Source: Gautieria morchelliformis (taxonomy: Eukaryota > Basidiomycota > Agaricomycetes > Gomphales > Gomphaceae). From it: a DNA stretch of 64,000 nucleotides. This document shows positions 31,600 to 41,844 of this stretch, in pieces. Position numbers and translations under genes: made by a program. A model generated the notes under the pieces. That model did no database searches. It saw nothing but the letters and a program-made list of their open reading frames with translations, and was not told where the DNA came from. Position 1 is the stretch's first letter; every line of letters starts with the position of its first letter. The DNA lies in the NCBI GenBank assembly GCA_015179125.1, contig WHVA01000166.1, forward strand, positions 147,247-211,246. The letters are read 5' to 3'.

Positions 31600-32880
31600 C
31601 CAATGAGGCTAGAGCGGAGGAGGTGCCACTCCCTCCCTCCGTCTCAGATGTGATCTCGACTACTGAGCACGTCGACGCTCCCTCGGGCCTTCAAATGGCC
31701 GAGGTAGATGCTGCGAACGCTCCTGGGAGCGCTGAGCGCAACCCAGTGGGAGCTGCACCCAGCAATGACCCTGGCGCTGCCCCTCCCAATGACAGGGAGA
31801 CTACCCCCACTAGGTGGGAGGACTTCGACCGCTCCAAACACCCTTACGGTTGTTTGCCGACTGGTTGGGGAGGAACCAAGCCTAGTAACAACTTGAGACA
31901 GCCAACGCGTACTAGTCGTGAAATCCACGAACCAGACACAGTTACGCGTAGCTCTTACATGGAATTCATGGTGAATATACTGCATGGTCTAGACAGTGAC
32001 ATACAGAATGAGTTATACACTCGAGCACCTTAAACGTACAACGGACATAGACTCCTACACTACATGTAGCGCAGTCTCTCCCTACTTGCACGCTCAGTTG
32101 CCCTACGCCATGAGCATGCCACCCGTAGCAGAATCCTCCCGTACGAGAGACGCACGTCAGAGAGGAAGTAGCATTGCCCCCTCTGAGACAATCGATGAGC
32201 ACATCGACGAGCACGAGCATGGGACTGTAGAAAAGTCTCACCTTGAGCGACACCAGCTTGACAGACGAAGCCACCGTGAATGCCAAGGTACCGTATAATC
32301 GTACTAAATCATCCAAACTGCCAGACATCAGAAGGCTGCGAGGCATAACACCAGGAGGGAACATTATGAAGCCCAGCATCCCATGTGAGATGCATAAGAC
32401 GGCGGATCAGGCTCCTCCCATGAGCTACTTTGCAAGGAACATCGCGCCTGCTGGACAGCCAGACCCAGACGGATCTGACTCATCTGACTCAAGCTCGTCC
32501 AGTAGTAGCACGAGAACGCCCCGCGCTGCTAACCGTCCTGAAAAGAAAGATGACAACCGTGAGCAGCGGAGGTCCAAGAAGGACACGGTGACCAGAGTCA
32601 AGATTGACACACCCACCGCTTAGGACGGCACACCAGACTTTGATGCCTTCGAGCGTTGGTCATATGCCGTAAACACTTGGTTTGAGATTACTGGATTCCC
32701 TAAGAAGCATCATGTCAAACAGATGCTTGCCTTCATGTCAGGAAAGGCGCAACAATATTTCATGACGTTTATCACACCTGATATTAAGCACTGGACCATT
32801 GAATCCATGGGACACGGTCTATTCAATCACTGCTTTCCTCCCGCTTTTAGAACGCAGATGAGAACACGTTTCAACGAATC
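31600..32880 (+). pseudogene. Gypsy G3 gag, middle and capsid part
   Basis: Continues the gag from 20689. Reads EARAEEVPLPPSVSDVI and PTRWEDFDRSKHPYG, then a frame change near 32035-32240, then RVKIDTPTA, an in-frame TAG at 32621-32623, and the capsid-like core FERWSYAVNTWFEITGF, QMLAFMSGKAQQYFM, LFNHCFPPAFRTQMR. This core is typical of fungal Ty3/gypsy Gag. Downstream of about 32880 the sequence switches to the opposite-strand pol of G2, so the rest of G3 is absent. Confidence 0.75.
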
Positions 32881-35340
32881 AGGTGTCATGGTTTTGGGAC
32901 ATGATGCGGTTGCAGAGGTCCTCCCCATCCGGAACGTAGACCTTGCCCCTGGGAGGATAATCATAATGGTTATGTAATACAGCATATATGAGTATATGAT
33001 ATATACTATAAGAGTATTAATAACAACATATAGGAATATACAGTAGTATTTATGAGGAGAATAATAGATGTTATTAGATGATTCTGTATATATTTAAACA
33101 TCTCGAAGATATATATACATATGAGAGAGTATCTGACTACAAGATAGAATAACAGATAGTTGGCTAGATACTTCTAATAGGTATGAGTAGGAGTATTAGT
33201 ATGAATAGTTATAATGATATAGTGTATATTAAAGTGGGTAGAAAAATAAGAAGAGGCATAAAAATAAGAATCGGCGTTCTCGTCGGCGGAGCTGCCGCTC
33301 GGGGAGGGACAAACGTAAATTTAGTTATATCCCAACAATAATATTGGCATGTACTTTCATCCTCTTCTTTTCTATAATCTGAGAATAAAATGGGTGAAGC
33401 TACAGGTAATAAAAAGTTGTGAGCATCCGCCCTGAAGTGGAGCAAGCCATTGCGTTCTGACCACTCCGCCACCTGCACTGACCACGAGTGTCCTTTCCAC
33501 AGCCCCTCTACCACCTTCACCACCAATTCCACCTTCTCTACATTCTGCCACTGCCTCTGGATGTCCTGGAGCATTTCCGCTTCCGCCCAAACTGTGGTCA
33601 CTCCGAGGGTGTGGATTGCAAAAAGGCTTGAGTGGAGCACTGTCATGTTGGCATTGTCTCCGCTTCCACTTCCATGATCCATGTGGCGGGATAGGGCATC
33701 GGGCTTGCCCATGGTGTGGCCGGGGTGGTGATGGAGCATGAAGTTGAACCAAGACAGGTGTAGGGACCACCGTGCTTGTCATCAGTTCAATTTCTTGGAC
33801 ATGTGGAAGTACTGAAGGTTCTTGTGGTCTGTCCAGGTCTCGAACAGACACAGAGAACCCTCAAGGAAGTGCCACCACTCCTCCAGCGCTTGGATGATTG
33901 CCAGCATTTCCTTGTTGTGGATCTCATAATTCTGCTCCATGGGACTAAGGTTTTTGGAGAAGAAGGCAATCAGCTGCCACCTTCCACCATCTTCTGACAA
34001 CTGCGGTGACAAGACCGCTCCAGTGGCTGCATCAGAAGAATCCGCTTCAACTCGATAAGGGCGAGAGTTGCTGGCAAAGATCAGGACTGGGGCAGAAGTG
34101 ATCAGCTCCTTGAGTTTGTCAAAGGAGGCCTGTTCCAGCTCCCCTCACTGCCATCCAATGTCCTTCTTGGTGATGTCAAAGAGGGCATGGGCATGGCAGG
34201 AGAAGTCCTTGATGATCCACTGGTATAAATTGACAAACCTGATGAAGGACTGGACTTCTTTCTTGTTCGACGGCATAGGCCATTTCAACACACTGGAAAC
34301 TTTCCATTCCTTTGGACACAATCACCCCAAGAGACTCAATCTGCATCCACTCAAATTCACACTTCTCCGGCTTGAGACACAGGTTGTACTCCGGAGCCAT
34401 TCTAGTACTCTCCGCACAATCTCCTGATGTTCCATCAGTGTCTTTGTGAAGATGAGGATGTCATCAAGGTAACGCAGATGACCCCTTCCACTATCATGTC
34501 CTGGAAGGTGTCATTCATCATCGTCTGGAATGAGCAGGACTGTTGGTGAGGCCAAAGAACATGACCTGCAGCTTGAAGAGTCCTCGGTTGGTGTGGAATG
34601 CGGCCTTCCACTCGTCTCCCTTGCAGATCACCCCAGCAGACATCCAGCTTAGTGAAGTGCCTTGCACCATGGAGTTGTGTGATCAGTTTGGAAATGAGTG
34701 TGATGGGGTACCGATCCTTGATCATGATCGCATTCAAGGCTTGGTAATCCTGCCTGAGTCTGAGTGAGCCATCCTTCTTCTTGATGAAGAACACCAGAGA
34801 TGCCATGGGTGACTTGGAGGGGCAGATTCTCCCAGTACGGAGGTTCTCCGCAAGGAATGCATTGAGCTCTCCCTGCTCCCTCGGTGACAGTGGGTAGACC
34901 TTACAGTTGGTGGGCTTTGACCCAGGCTCCAACTTTCAATGGCATGGTCCCACAGCTTCTGTAGAGGCAGGGCATCAAATGACTCCTTGGCAAAGATGTC
35001 CTCAAACTCCTGCAGGTACTCTGGGATCTCCATCTCCACTTCATCATGCTTCTGGAGGCTTCTGTGAGGCATTGCGACATGTTTCCGGTGGCATGGACAC
35101 ATTCTGCTTCCGGTGGAAGGTTTACGTACAGCAAGTGCTTCCCTTCCACCAAAGTGTCTTCTGGGCTGAGTCGGATGACATTGGAGTCGGAGTTGGAATA
35201 GGGTGTTGGTGCCGGTTCATATTCCGCTTCCGAATCCTCTTCTGCAAGCAATGGGTGAGGGCCAGAACGACATGTCTGTATGAGCTGTTTGGTCTTCCAC
35301 TGCTCCTGACACTCCTTCTACACTTCCGATCTACACATGT
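32880..35340 (-). pseudogene. G2 pol: reverse transcriptase, RNase H, integrase start
   Basis: Minus strand, many breaks. RT part with FFIKKKDGSLRLRQDYQALN and [13 protein letters not shown]; the YLDD region is shifted out of frame near 34450. Then CLKPEKCEFEW, RNase H pieces with RWQLIAFFSKNLSPMEQNYE and the HHPGHTMGKPDALSR motif, a spacer WSERNGLLHFR, the AT-rich insertion, and the integrase lead-in GKVYVPDGEDLCNRI and SQNHDT, where homology stops. Order and motifs are standard for Ty3/gypsy. Not functional. Confidence 0.8.
32952..33429 (+). repeat. AT-rich 480-bp element, copy 2
   Basis: 478 bp, inverted relative to 9592-10071 and highly similar over its whole length. Flanked by perfect CCCTG duplicates (32947-32951, 33430-33434); removal restores the G2 pol reading HFRGKVYVP. 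Contains the GC cluster GAGCTGCCGCTCGGGGAGGG near 33289-33308 in otherwise mitochondrion-like AT-rich sequence. Both copies keep a 60-codon open frame (DAHNFLLPVASPILF...), which may be chance. Confidence 0.72.
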
Positions 35341-36100
35341 GAGACTTGGTCAGGCATCGACTCATCAGCACCTTCTGACTCTGTCAGTTGATCTCCAGGT
35401 TGTGCTCCTGCAGCTAGGTAAACCGGAGGATGATGTCTTGCTTCCCCAGGCTGGTGACTGCAAAGGAAGTGTGTTCCGTGTGTCCATTATAGCTGAGTAT
35501 CATGTCTCTTATTTCCGTGATGGACCCCACCTCATTAGGGCTTCCATCTACTTTTTTTTTTTTTTTTTTTTTTTTGAATTCCGTTTATTATACTTCCACC
35601 TTGGGGCCGAGCCCTATATAGGCAGTCTCTACCCGGAACGCAGAATAGAGTAATCAAAGTGTTTTACATGCTAGGGTATCGTACTTACCGAAGTAAGCCA
35701 GAGATATGCTGGCACCAACATAGGATACTTCCTGTTTGTCTACAATGCCTAATCACCTTAGATACATATCAGTACGGGTCAGTTTCAGTAGGTCTTATAT
35801 GCCGGGTGGAAGTCCAGGAGCCTTGTAATCCTAACACTTATCGACACCTATCGGTGGGGTGAACCATTGTAGTAATTACTGCTACAAATGGGGAGGGGGG
35901 GGATTCGAACCTGGAGGCTCTCCCTTCGCGTGATCCCAAACGGGCGCTTGGTCTGGATCAGTTCCACCTGCGCTAACCCGCCCCCTTTCCATCTACATTG
36001 AACACCGGGATTGCATGTTGCAACTTGTGTGTGGTCAGTCAGTTCTGTTCCACATAGTCCTGGTCCATAAACTGACCAGTGGCCCCGCAGTTGACAAGTG
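35330..36100 (-). pseudogene. G2 protease region split by a SINE
   Basis: Minus-strand reading LQHAIPVFNVDGSPNEVGSI, then SYNGHTEHTSFAVTSLGKQD, the conserved block after the retropepsin core of fungal Ty3/gypsy elements. The join is across the SINE at 35552-35986. Upstream lies VNCGATGQFMDQDYVEQN, where the protease catalytic aspartate is replaced by Asn (VNCGA in place of V-D-x-G-A). Confidence 0.72.
35552..35986 (-). repeat. tRNA-derived SINE
   Basis: 435 bp in minus orientation. Its head (right side) has an A box like TTAGCGCAGGTGG and a perfect B box GGTTCGAATCC, so a tRNA-type RNA polymerase III promoter; it ends in a 25-nt poly(A) (T run at 35552-35576). Flanked by 10-bp duplicates TTCCATCTAC (35542-35551, 35987-35996). 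All hallmarks of a SINE moved by LINE machinery. Inserted in G2. Confidence 0.88.
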
Positions 36101-36842
36101 TGGGTCCAGATTTGACTTCCGCTGTGTCTGTCATCTGGATCTCAACCTTAATGAGCAGTGACTTGGGGCCAGGGGTGGCAGCAACAACATAGCACTTGAG
36201 GAGGTGTCTCTCCCAAGGGCAGCTGCAGAGTGGGCAGGATGTCAGACTTGGCTTTTGTGTGACTTTATCTGGTGGGTCTGCATGAAGTGAGGGGAGTGGG
36301 AGTTTCTCATTCTCTACTTCAAGACAGGCAAACTGGTTATGTACAGGCAGCAGGGGCACACATATCACCTGCTGTGTGTCACAAAATCCAACGCATCTTC
36401 CACTTCCAACGTGCCATGTTCCACACTTTTGGAACTGTCTTCCGCAGTGGGCACTCTGCTTGTGTCTGCCAGCCTGAGGAACTCTGGAAGGACCTCAAGT
36501 TTCTCCTCCATGGTCATAAGCCAGATGTCGAAAGCTTGGGGGCACTCTCAGGCATAGTGGCCTGGCTGCCGGCATTGGAAACAGGTGACGGTTTTCTGCG
36601 CATACAGTCAACATCCATTGGGGCCGGGCCACTCTTCGAAGGAGGGGGGCTAGGATTCTGAGCAGGGGCAGGTGGAGAAACTGTCAGAAATATCTTCCGT
36701 GTCAGAATGAATACTGCTCCGGGTTTCAGCACAGGTGTAGTAGGATGAGCAGAACTGTGTGTTGTGTTCCGGTTCATCTCCACAAAGGCCTCATTTGCTT
36801 CCCTATTTCAGGCACCCTTTGTGCAGCTTGGTACCACCCTTC

Positions 36843-37529
36843 CAGGGCTGTCCACGAGTCCAGGTTCCTGCAGGTGACTCACAGTTCAACCTGTGATTTT
36901 AACCTGCAGATCCAACTCCCACAAGTCAGGTGACCCGGCGCCTAAAAACCTGCCAAGTCCAGGTTTGGCCTTTGGAATTCTGCAGGTGACTCGCAGACCT
37001 GCAAGCCTTAAATGCCAAGAATTCATGTCATTTACATGTCATTCAACTACTATTACTTCCTTCTGCACAACAGCCTTCTTGACATGCTTACCCTTATCAT
37101 GCAGCAACTCTACAACACATTCCTCAGGAACAAGTCCTTCATATGACAGCCATGTGCTGAGTATGGTCCCGGCATGTGTCGACTCTTCCTTCAGAGAGTG
37201 ACACATCCGTGATACAGTCAGTCGGCCCTGACTGAATGCATATTTGACATCTGTGGATGTTGCTAGAGGAGCATGGTCAAAATAGGATGTAAGGATGTGT
37301 GAAATAGCTCACCCCCATCCCCACTGGAGGAGACGCGTCATGCACTCGCACGGGGTGAGTCAGCTCGGAATAATCTGGCAAGTCACTGCAAGTCACCCGC
37401 AGGTTTAACCTGCAGGTCCAAGTCAACCTGCAGAAAAACTCAGGTCAAGTCCAGGTTCCACTTCTGGAAGCTGGCAAACCTGCAAGTCCAAGTCCAGGTA
37501 ACCTGCAGGTTGACTTGTGGACAGCCCTG
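36843..37529 (-). mobile_element. Internally deleted hAT transposon, 687 bp
   Basis: Perfect 8-bp target duplicates CACCCTTC (36835-36842, 37530-37537) and terminal inverted repeats CAGGGCTGTCCACnAGTC, both hAT hallmarks. Many AACCTGCAGG/CAGGTTGACTT words near both ends look like subterminal transposase sites. The centre keeps the end of a transposase gene (next entry). Inserted in G2 gag. Confidence 0.92.
37039..37275 (-). pseudogene. hAT transposase C-terminal (dimerisation) relic
   Basis: Minus-strand frame of about 75 codons ending TGA at 37039-37041: DHAPLATSTDVKYAFSQGRL, TVSRMCHSLKEEST, TILSTWLSYEGLVPEECV. This matches the hATC dimerisation region at the end of hAT transposases (the P-A-T/S-S-x-D-V-E-R-x-F-S core, here ATSTDVKYAFS). 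The rest of the gene is deleted, so the element would need a helper. Confidence 0.8.
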
Positions 37530-38414
37530 CACCCTTCTGGGTCATCGAAATCTGGAGCTCCATCCCCAAGCAGTGCGACTTGTTTCTGGAGTGTCGGGTT
37601 GAGTCCTCATTGGAATATTATGACGATCATCTTGTCGTCGCCATACTCTGCGAGGTTGATGAGCTCCTGGAAGTGATCAATGTAGTCATCGATCGGATAC
37701 TCAGCCTGGTACCAGCTGGTCCCCTCGAGCTTTGTGAGGGCTGTGAGTTGCTTGTTTTTCAGGCAGAACTAGTCAGAAAAGGTTTTCTCGAAGGTGTCCC
37801 AGTCCCAGAAGTAGTTGCCCTTGCCCTTTGCTTTGTGTCAGATCATCTTGTTTGCAAAATGGGCTGTGCGGTCCAACTTGAAAAAGGACAATGCCCAGTG
37901 AATCCGAGCCTGGTCGTTCGGAAAGAGGTCTCCGACAATTGCGAAGTAGATGCTGCACGTGTTGAAGAATGTGCATCCCTTCTCCTGATCTCCGTCAAAG
38001 TCCGCCAGAGTTGCAGGTTTGACTTTTGCCTATTTCATGGGCATCCTCTCTTCTGCTACTTCCGCTTTTCCAAAATCCGACTCATCCTGCATTGCATTTC
38101 CACTACTTCGTGGAATATCTAACTCAGCCAAAATCATTTGTAACGCTGTTTCAATCATGTCAGTCTTCATCTGGTTCCCTGTCATCTCCTCCTCCACATT
38201 CCAAAGATGATTGTCTGGATCCATGTCCGAAGGAGGAGAAGTATGGCATGTGATTTCTGGTGTTGGGAGCTTGACATAAGAAGAGGGGCTGTCGTATGCC
38301 ATGTGCACGGAGGAGGTTGCAATCTCCAAGTTGCTATCTCCGATTCTGAATGCACCTATGGTGAATGCAACGTGCAGTACAACTGCCAGTCCTCTAGTGG
38401 AGAAACTTTTCTGC

Positions 38415-39292
38415 TGTAAGGGTAACCCTAGCTGGTTGTGGAGGTCACACTACCACACAGCTGACAAGGGGAAATCTGAAGTATACATATAAATGAACAG
38501 AATACACAAGAGACACTGCAGACATAGAAAGATTTTCTTGTCTGAAAAACTGTTCAAAAACTGTAAAGATTTTCCAAATATTTTTAGTGTTTTTGATGTA
38601 AAAAAACTGCAATAAAATTTTGTGTTTTTATTAGAATTTGTTGAGCAAGAAAATTGTAAAGAAATTCAAAGCTTTTTGCAGGTTTTTTTATGGGTTCCTT
38701 TGTTTTCACAAAGAAACTTAAAGAAACATATAAAATACCCTGCAAAAAACTTTAAACTATTTTACAAATTTCTTGCTCAACAAATTCTAACAAAAACACA
38801 AAATTTTGGTCAAGTTTTTTTTACATTAAAAAGACTAAAAAAAATATGGAATATATTTACAGTTTTTTGAACAGTTTTTCAGACCAGAAGATTTTGATAT
38901 GGCTCCAGTGAGAGGGGATTCTCACCTGAAAAGGGGAAATCCAAAAAGAAAAGTCTAAGGACCCCCAATGTCAGTGAGCCCATATTATACTATGCTAGTC
39001 TGCAGCCAGGGACAACACTCGGCACTTGCCATCAACCCTGCATTGCCCTGACCCTTGACCCTTGACCGACCTTGATGCCACATACTATGCGATCACTTGA
39101 CTCCCAACACTGTTCCGAAGTCAGAAGTCAGAGAGTGGAGAAATTGGTGAAGCGGATGGAACTGGTGAGAGTTCCCCCAGAAGCGGAAGCATTTCTGAAA
39201 ACGGAGTCAGAGATGGAAGTGGAACCACAAATCAGAAATGGAAGCGGAACTTAGGGTGTTGTCGGAGCTGGAAAACAGGGTGTCACCTGACA
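38415..39292 (-). repeat. 5' LTR of gypsy G2 with MITE inside
   Basis: 878 bp including 359 bp of MITE plus its duplicate. On the minus strand TGTCAGGTGACACC...GGTTACCCTTACA. Homologous, inverted, to the solo LTR 8982-9471. Holds a degenerate GGAAGYGGAA-type run at about 39130-39270. Confidence 0.82.
38537..38887. mobile_element. Palindromic MITE, 351 bp
   Basis: 8-bp duplicates AAGATTTT (38529-38536, 38888-38895). The ends CTTGTCTGAAAAACTG and CAGTTTTTCAGACCAG are inverted repeats, and long inner inverted repeats (AATTTGTTGAGCAAGAAA against its reverse complement at 38760-38785) make the whole element a near-foldback. AT-rich, no coding. The 8-bp duplicate suggests hAT-driven movement. Confidence 0.85.
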
Positions 39293-41844
39293 TACTGGCC
39301 ATAGAAACACCTAGATGAGCTTAAACCAGGCAGGTGATGGGGATAGTGATGAACCATCACACCAGCTAGGATGTTGATCGTGTTTGATGGTGTGACTGCG
39401 GGCGAATCCAGCGAATGGTGAATGGAGTGAACATAAAGATGGAGGGGTGAATGGGAAAATGGGGGTAACTTGATACTATAATAAATGGGTCATGAGAACT
39501 CTCCGGGGAATGTAGCCGCCTTCCCACATGAATAATAGCTGTGCTCATGTTCATCTGATGGGCAGGTGACAAGAAGTGACTCAATCATTATGCAGACATG
39601 TTCATGCCTCTAGGAGATGCAAGAAATTCATGGTATGATGTTCCAAATCATAGCGGTGGTGGCTGACACCTCAGTCACTGACGCTCCTTTCGGACTTTAA
39701 AAATGGTCTTACTAATGATGTTTCAGTTCACCCTAATAGTTTGCATGAATCATCCTTAAACAACAGTGATGTCTGACACTGCATGACAACAGGTAGCATG
39801 CACATGGCACCATGAGACATTCACCCATGGCAGCTGAAGGAGAGCACACACAGAACACTGTAAAGAAAACCAATGGATGTACAACCTAACTCCTGTTGAA
39901 ACAGTGTGCATCCCCTGTGCAATGGAAGTGTCCTATGATGTTGGTGAACAATTGTGTAAGAAATACATGAAATCAAAATGCAAAAGAACAAATGTAGATA
40001 TTTAGCAGGGTGGGTAAAGGAAAGGACACCGTGAAGGCTGTGATGAAAACCAAACAATGTAGACGACGCTCCCCTACCACGTTAGTGAACACAATGCAAA
40101 CACCGCCCTCCCAACACACACCAAAATTACTCCACAACTCTTCCCAAGAAATCCACTGCAAATCCAGTAGATGATGGCAAGGGGTTGGCATGACAGGAGA
40201 AGGAACCACCAGGCAATCACAAATGACACCAAACACGGTGTAGGTTTTACCCCCAGAGAGACTCGGAGAGACTGCACCACCCACCCCTAAGAGGACACCC
40301 CACCATGGAATAAGCCAATAGGAAAGGCCATCCAATAAAATAAATACAAATTCATCTGCATAACCATATTCATGGCCATTTGCATATGTGCAGACCCTCC
40401 CTCTCCTTTGGAGAGAGTCAGGGACATTGCTCACAACACAGTTCAAGTTTGACATCTATAATACTTCAAGGGATTTTCGTGGTTCCAAACAATCTGTGTC
40501 CCATTATAAATATATCTCTAGCAAAATAATACCATTATTCATTGTGTGCCTTATATATGGGTATTCGTGTACACAATGTTCTGATGACTCTTTCCTCTAT
40601 GCCCTCTCCCTGATGCCTTTCATCTAATCTTGCTCTCCCTCCTGTCATGCTCTCGGACATGCATTAGGCCTCTAGTGATACTTCACCCATAGATGCTGCG
40701 ACTACAATGGATATTGTTTTGAGTCTCAAGAAGGCATGAACCGCCAAAACAAATAGAACAATGACTCACCATAGTGAGGTTCAGCATGTACATCACGATC
40801 TACAGCACCCACAGTTTCCCTGCCGTGAGGGATTTCCTCAAGCTCAATTCCCATGGCTGCATCAGACAAGGGTCATCCTCCATGTGAGGTTCAACTGCTT
40901 CAGATGTTCCACTCTCCTCAATGTTTGGATTGTGAATTCCTCCATAAGTGAATAATGAATCTGTTGTGTGGCTACATGAAAGCTTGTTATGGGATGGTGT
41001 GCCGAATGGGTGGTGCCATTAGGGTGAGCAACCCTCTCTTGAAGGGCAAGATGACAAATGCCATGGTAGATAGACTACATGTAGCATTAGCCATATATCC
41101 CATTATCTAGGCTCTTTGGATCTGACCTGTCTTGCACACCTGTAAGGATTGGTGAAATGCTGGGCTATTGACCTGGTGTGTAACTGGACATCCAAGTGTA
41201 TGCATACAATAAACTCACTCTCAAACCTGTTATACTCAGTATTCACTCCGGCCCTCTGTGGCCATGAACCTGGGGGCTAGTCCTGGAGCTGCGTGTGCTG
41301 GTAGGGGCACCATTGTGCAAGAAGAAGAGGGACTGGCCACTGGGTCAGCGACACGGTCCAGGTGTGGCCTTTTGGAGGCCACGTGGTGGCCTGGAGGGCT
41401 TTGAGTTGCTCCTCCATCATTTTGCTTTTGGCACTCTCGGCATCGAATGCAGCTTCACAGTCTTTGGCCACATGTTTCAAGTCCACAACCTCCTTCTTGA
41501 AGTTGTGGATATCATGTAGAGGCCCCTCTTGGGCGTCGTGCATGATAATTATATTATTTCTAAATTGTTATTAAATAGCTTATATGGAAAATTCAGAATG
41601 AAACCAGCATATATATATATATATTGATATGGGTGGCCAGAGTGAGTAGATAGCCAAATATTCTATGGCAAACTAATTCCAGAGTGCTGCAATAGACTGA
41701 TAGATTGGAAAGGTGAGAATGGGATGGTTAATGTAAGTCTCTGCATCTTGATTCCTGGTGTGTTTGTATTGGCATTGCAGTTATGATGCATTAGCTTGCA
41801 TGCTGTCACCAAACTGTGTTATTCTTCCAGACCCTACTGCATGA
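39293..41844. other. Long stretch without a supported gene
   Basis: No domain recognised. The longest frame is 160 codons on the minus strand (39973-40455), rich in Trp, Cys and Gly and probably chance. A minus-strand frame at 41277-41543 includes a charged helical part (FKKEVVDLKHVAKDC...), possibly a relic. There is a TA dinucleotide run near 41612-41624. Confidence 0.5.

Larger units (their letters stand above)
36100..38301 (-). pseudogene. G2 gag, interrupted
   Basis: Starts ATG 38301 (MAYDSPSSYVKLPTPE). After an in-frame TAG near 38032 it reads ATLADFDGDQEKG, NDQARIHWALSFFKLDRTAH and YPIDDYIDHFQELINLAEYG, the classical capsid segment of these Gag proteins. Then the hAT derivative (36843-37529), then a zinc knuckle CFQCRQPGHYA followed by TGA and ECP, where TGA replaces an Arg codon. 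Dead copy. Confidence 0.75.
32880..39292 (-). mobile_element. Ty3/gypsy element G2, decayed and multiply invaded
   Basis: Minus-strand element with 5' LTR at 38415-39292 and gag-pol running left to an integrase N-terminus, where it is truncated at about 32880. Four later insertions sit in it: the AT-rich element (32952-33429), a SINE (35552-35986), an hAT derivative (36843-37529) and a MITE inside its LTR (38537-38887). No 3' LTR in place; a solo LTR of the family is at 8982-9471. Confidence 0.82.

Noticed and set aside
39973-40455. 160-codon minus-strand frame as a gene
   Set aside because: No domain, no homologue recognised, odd composition; kept only as a note in the stretch description.
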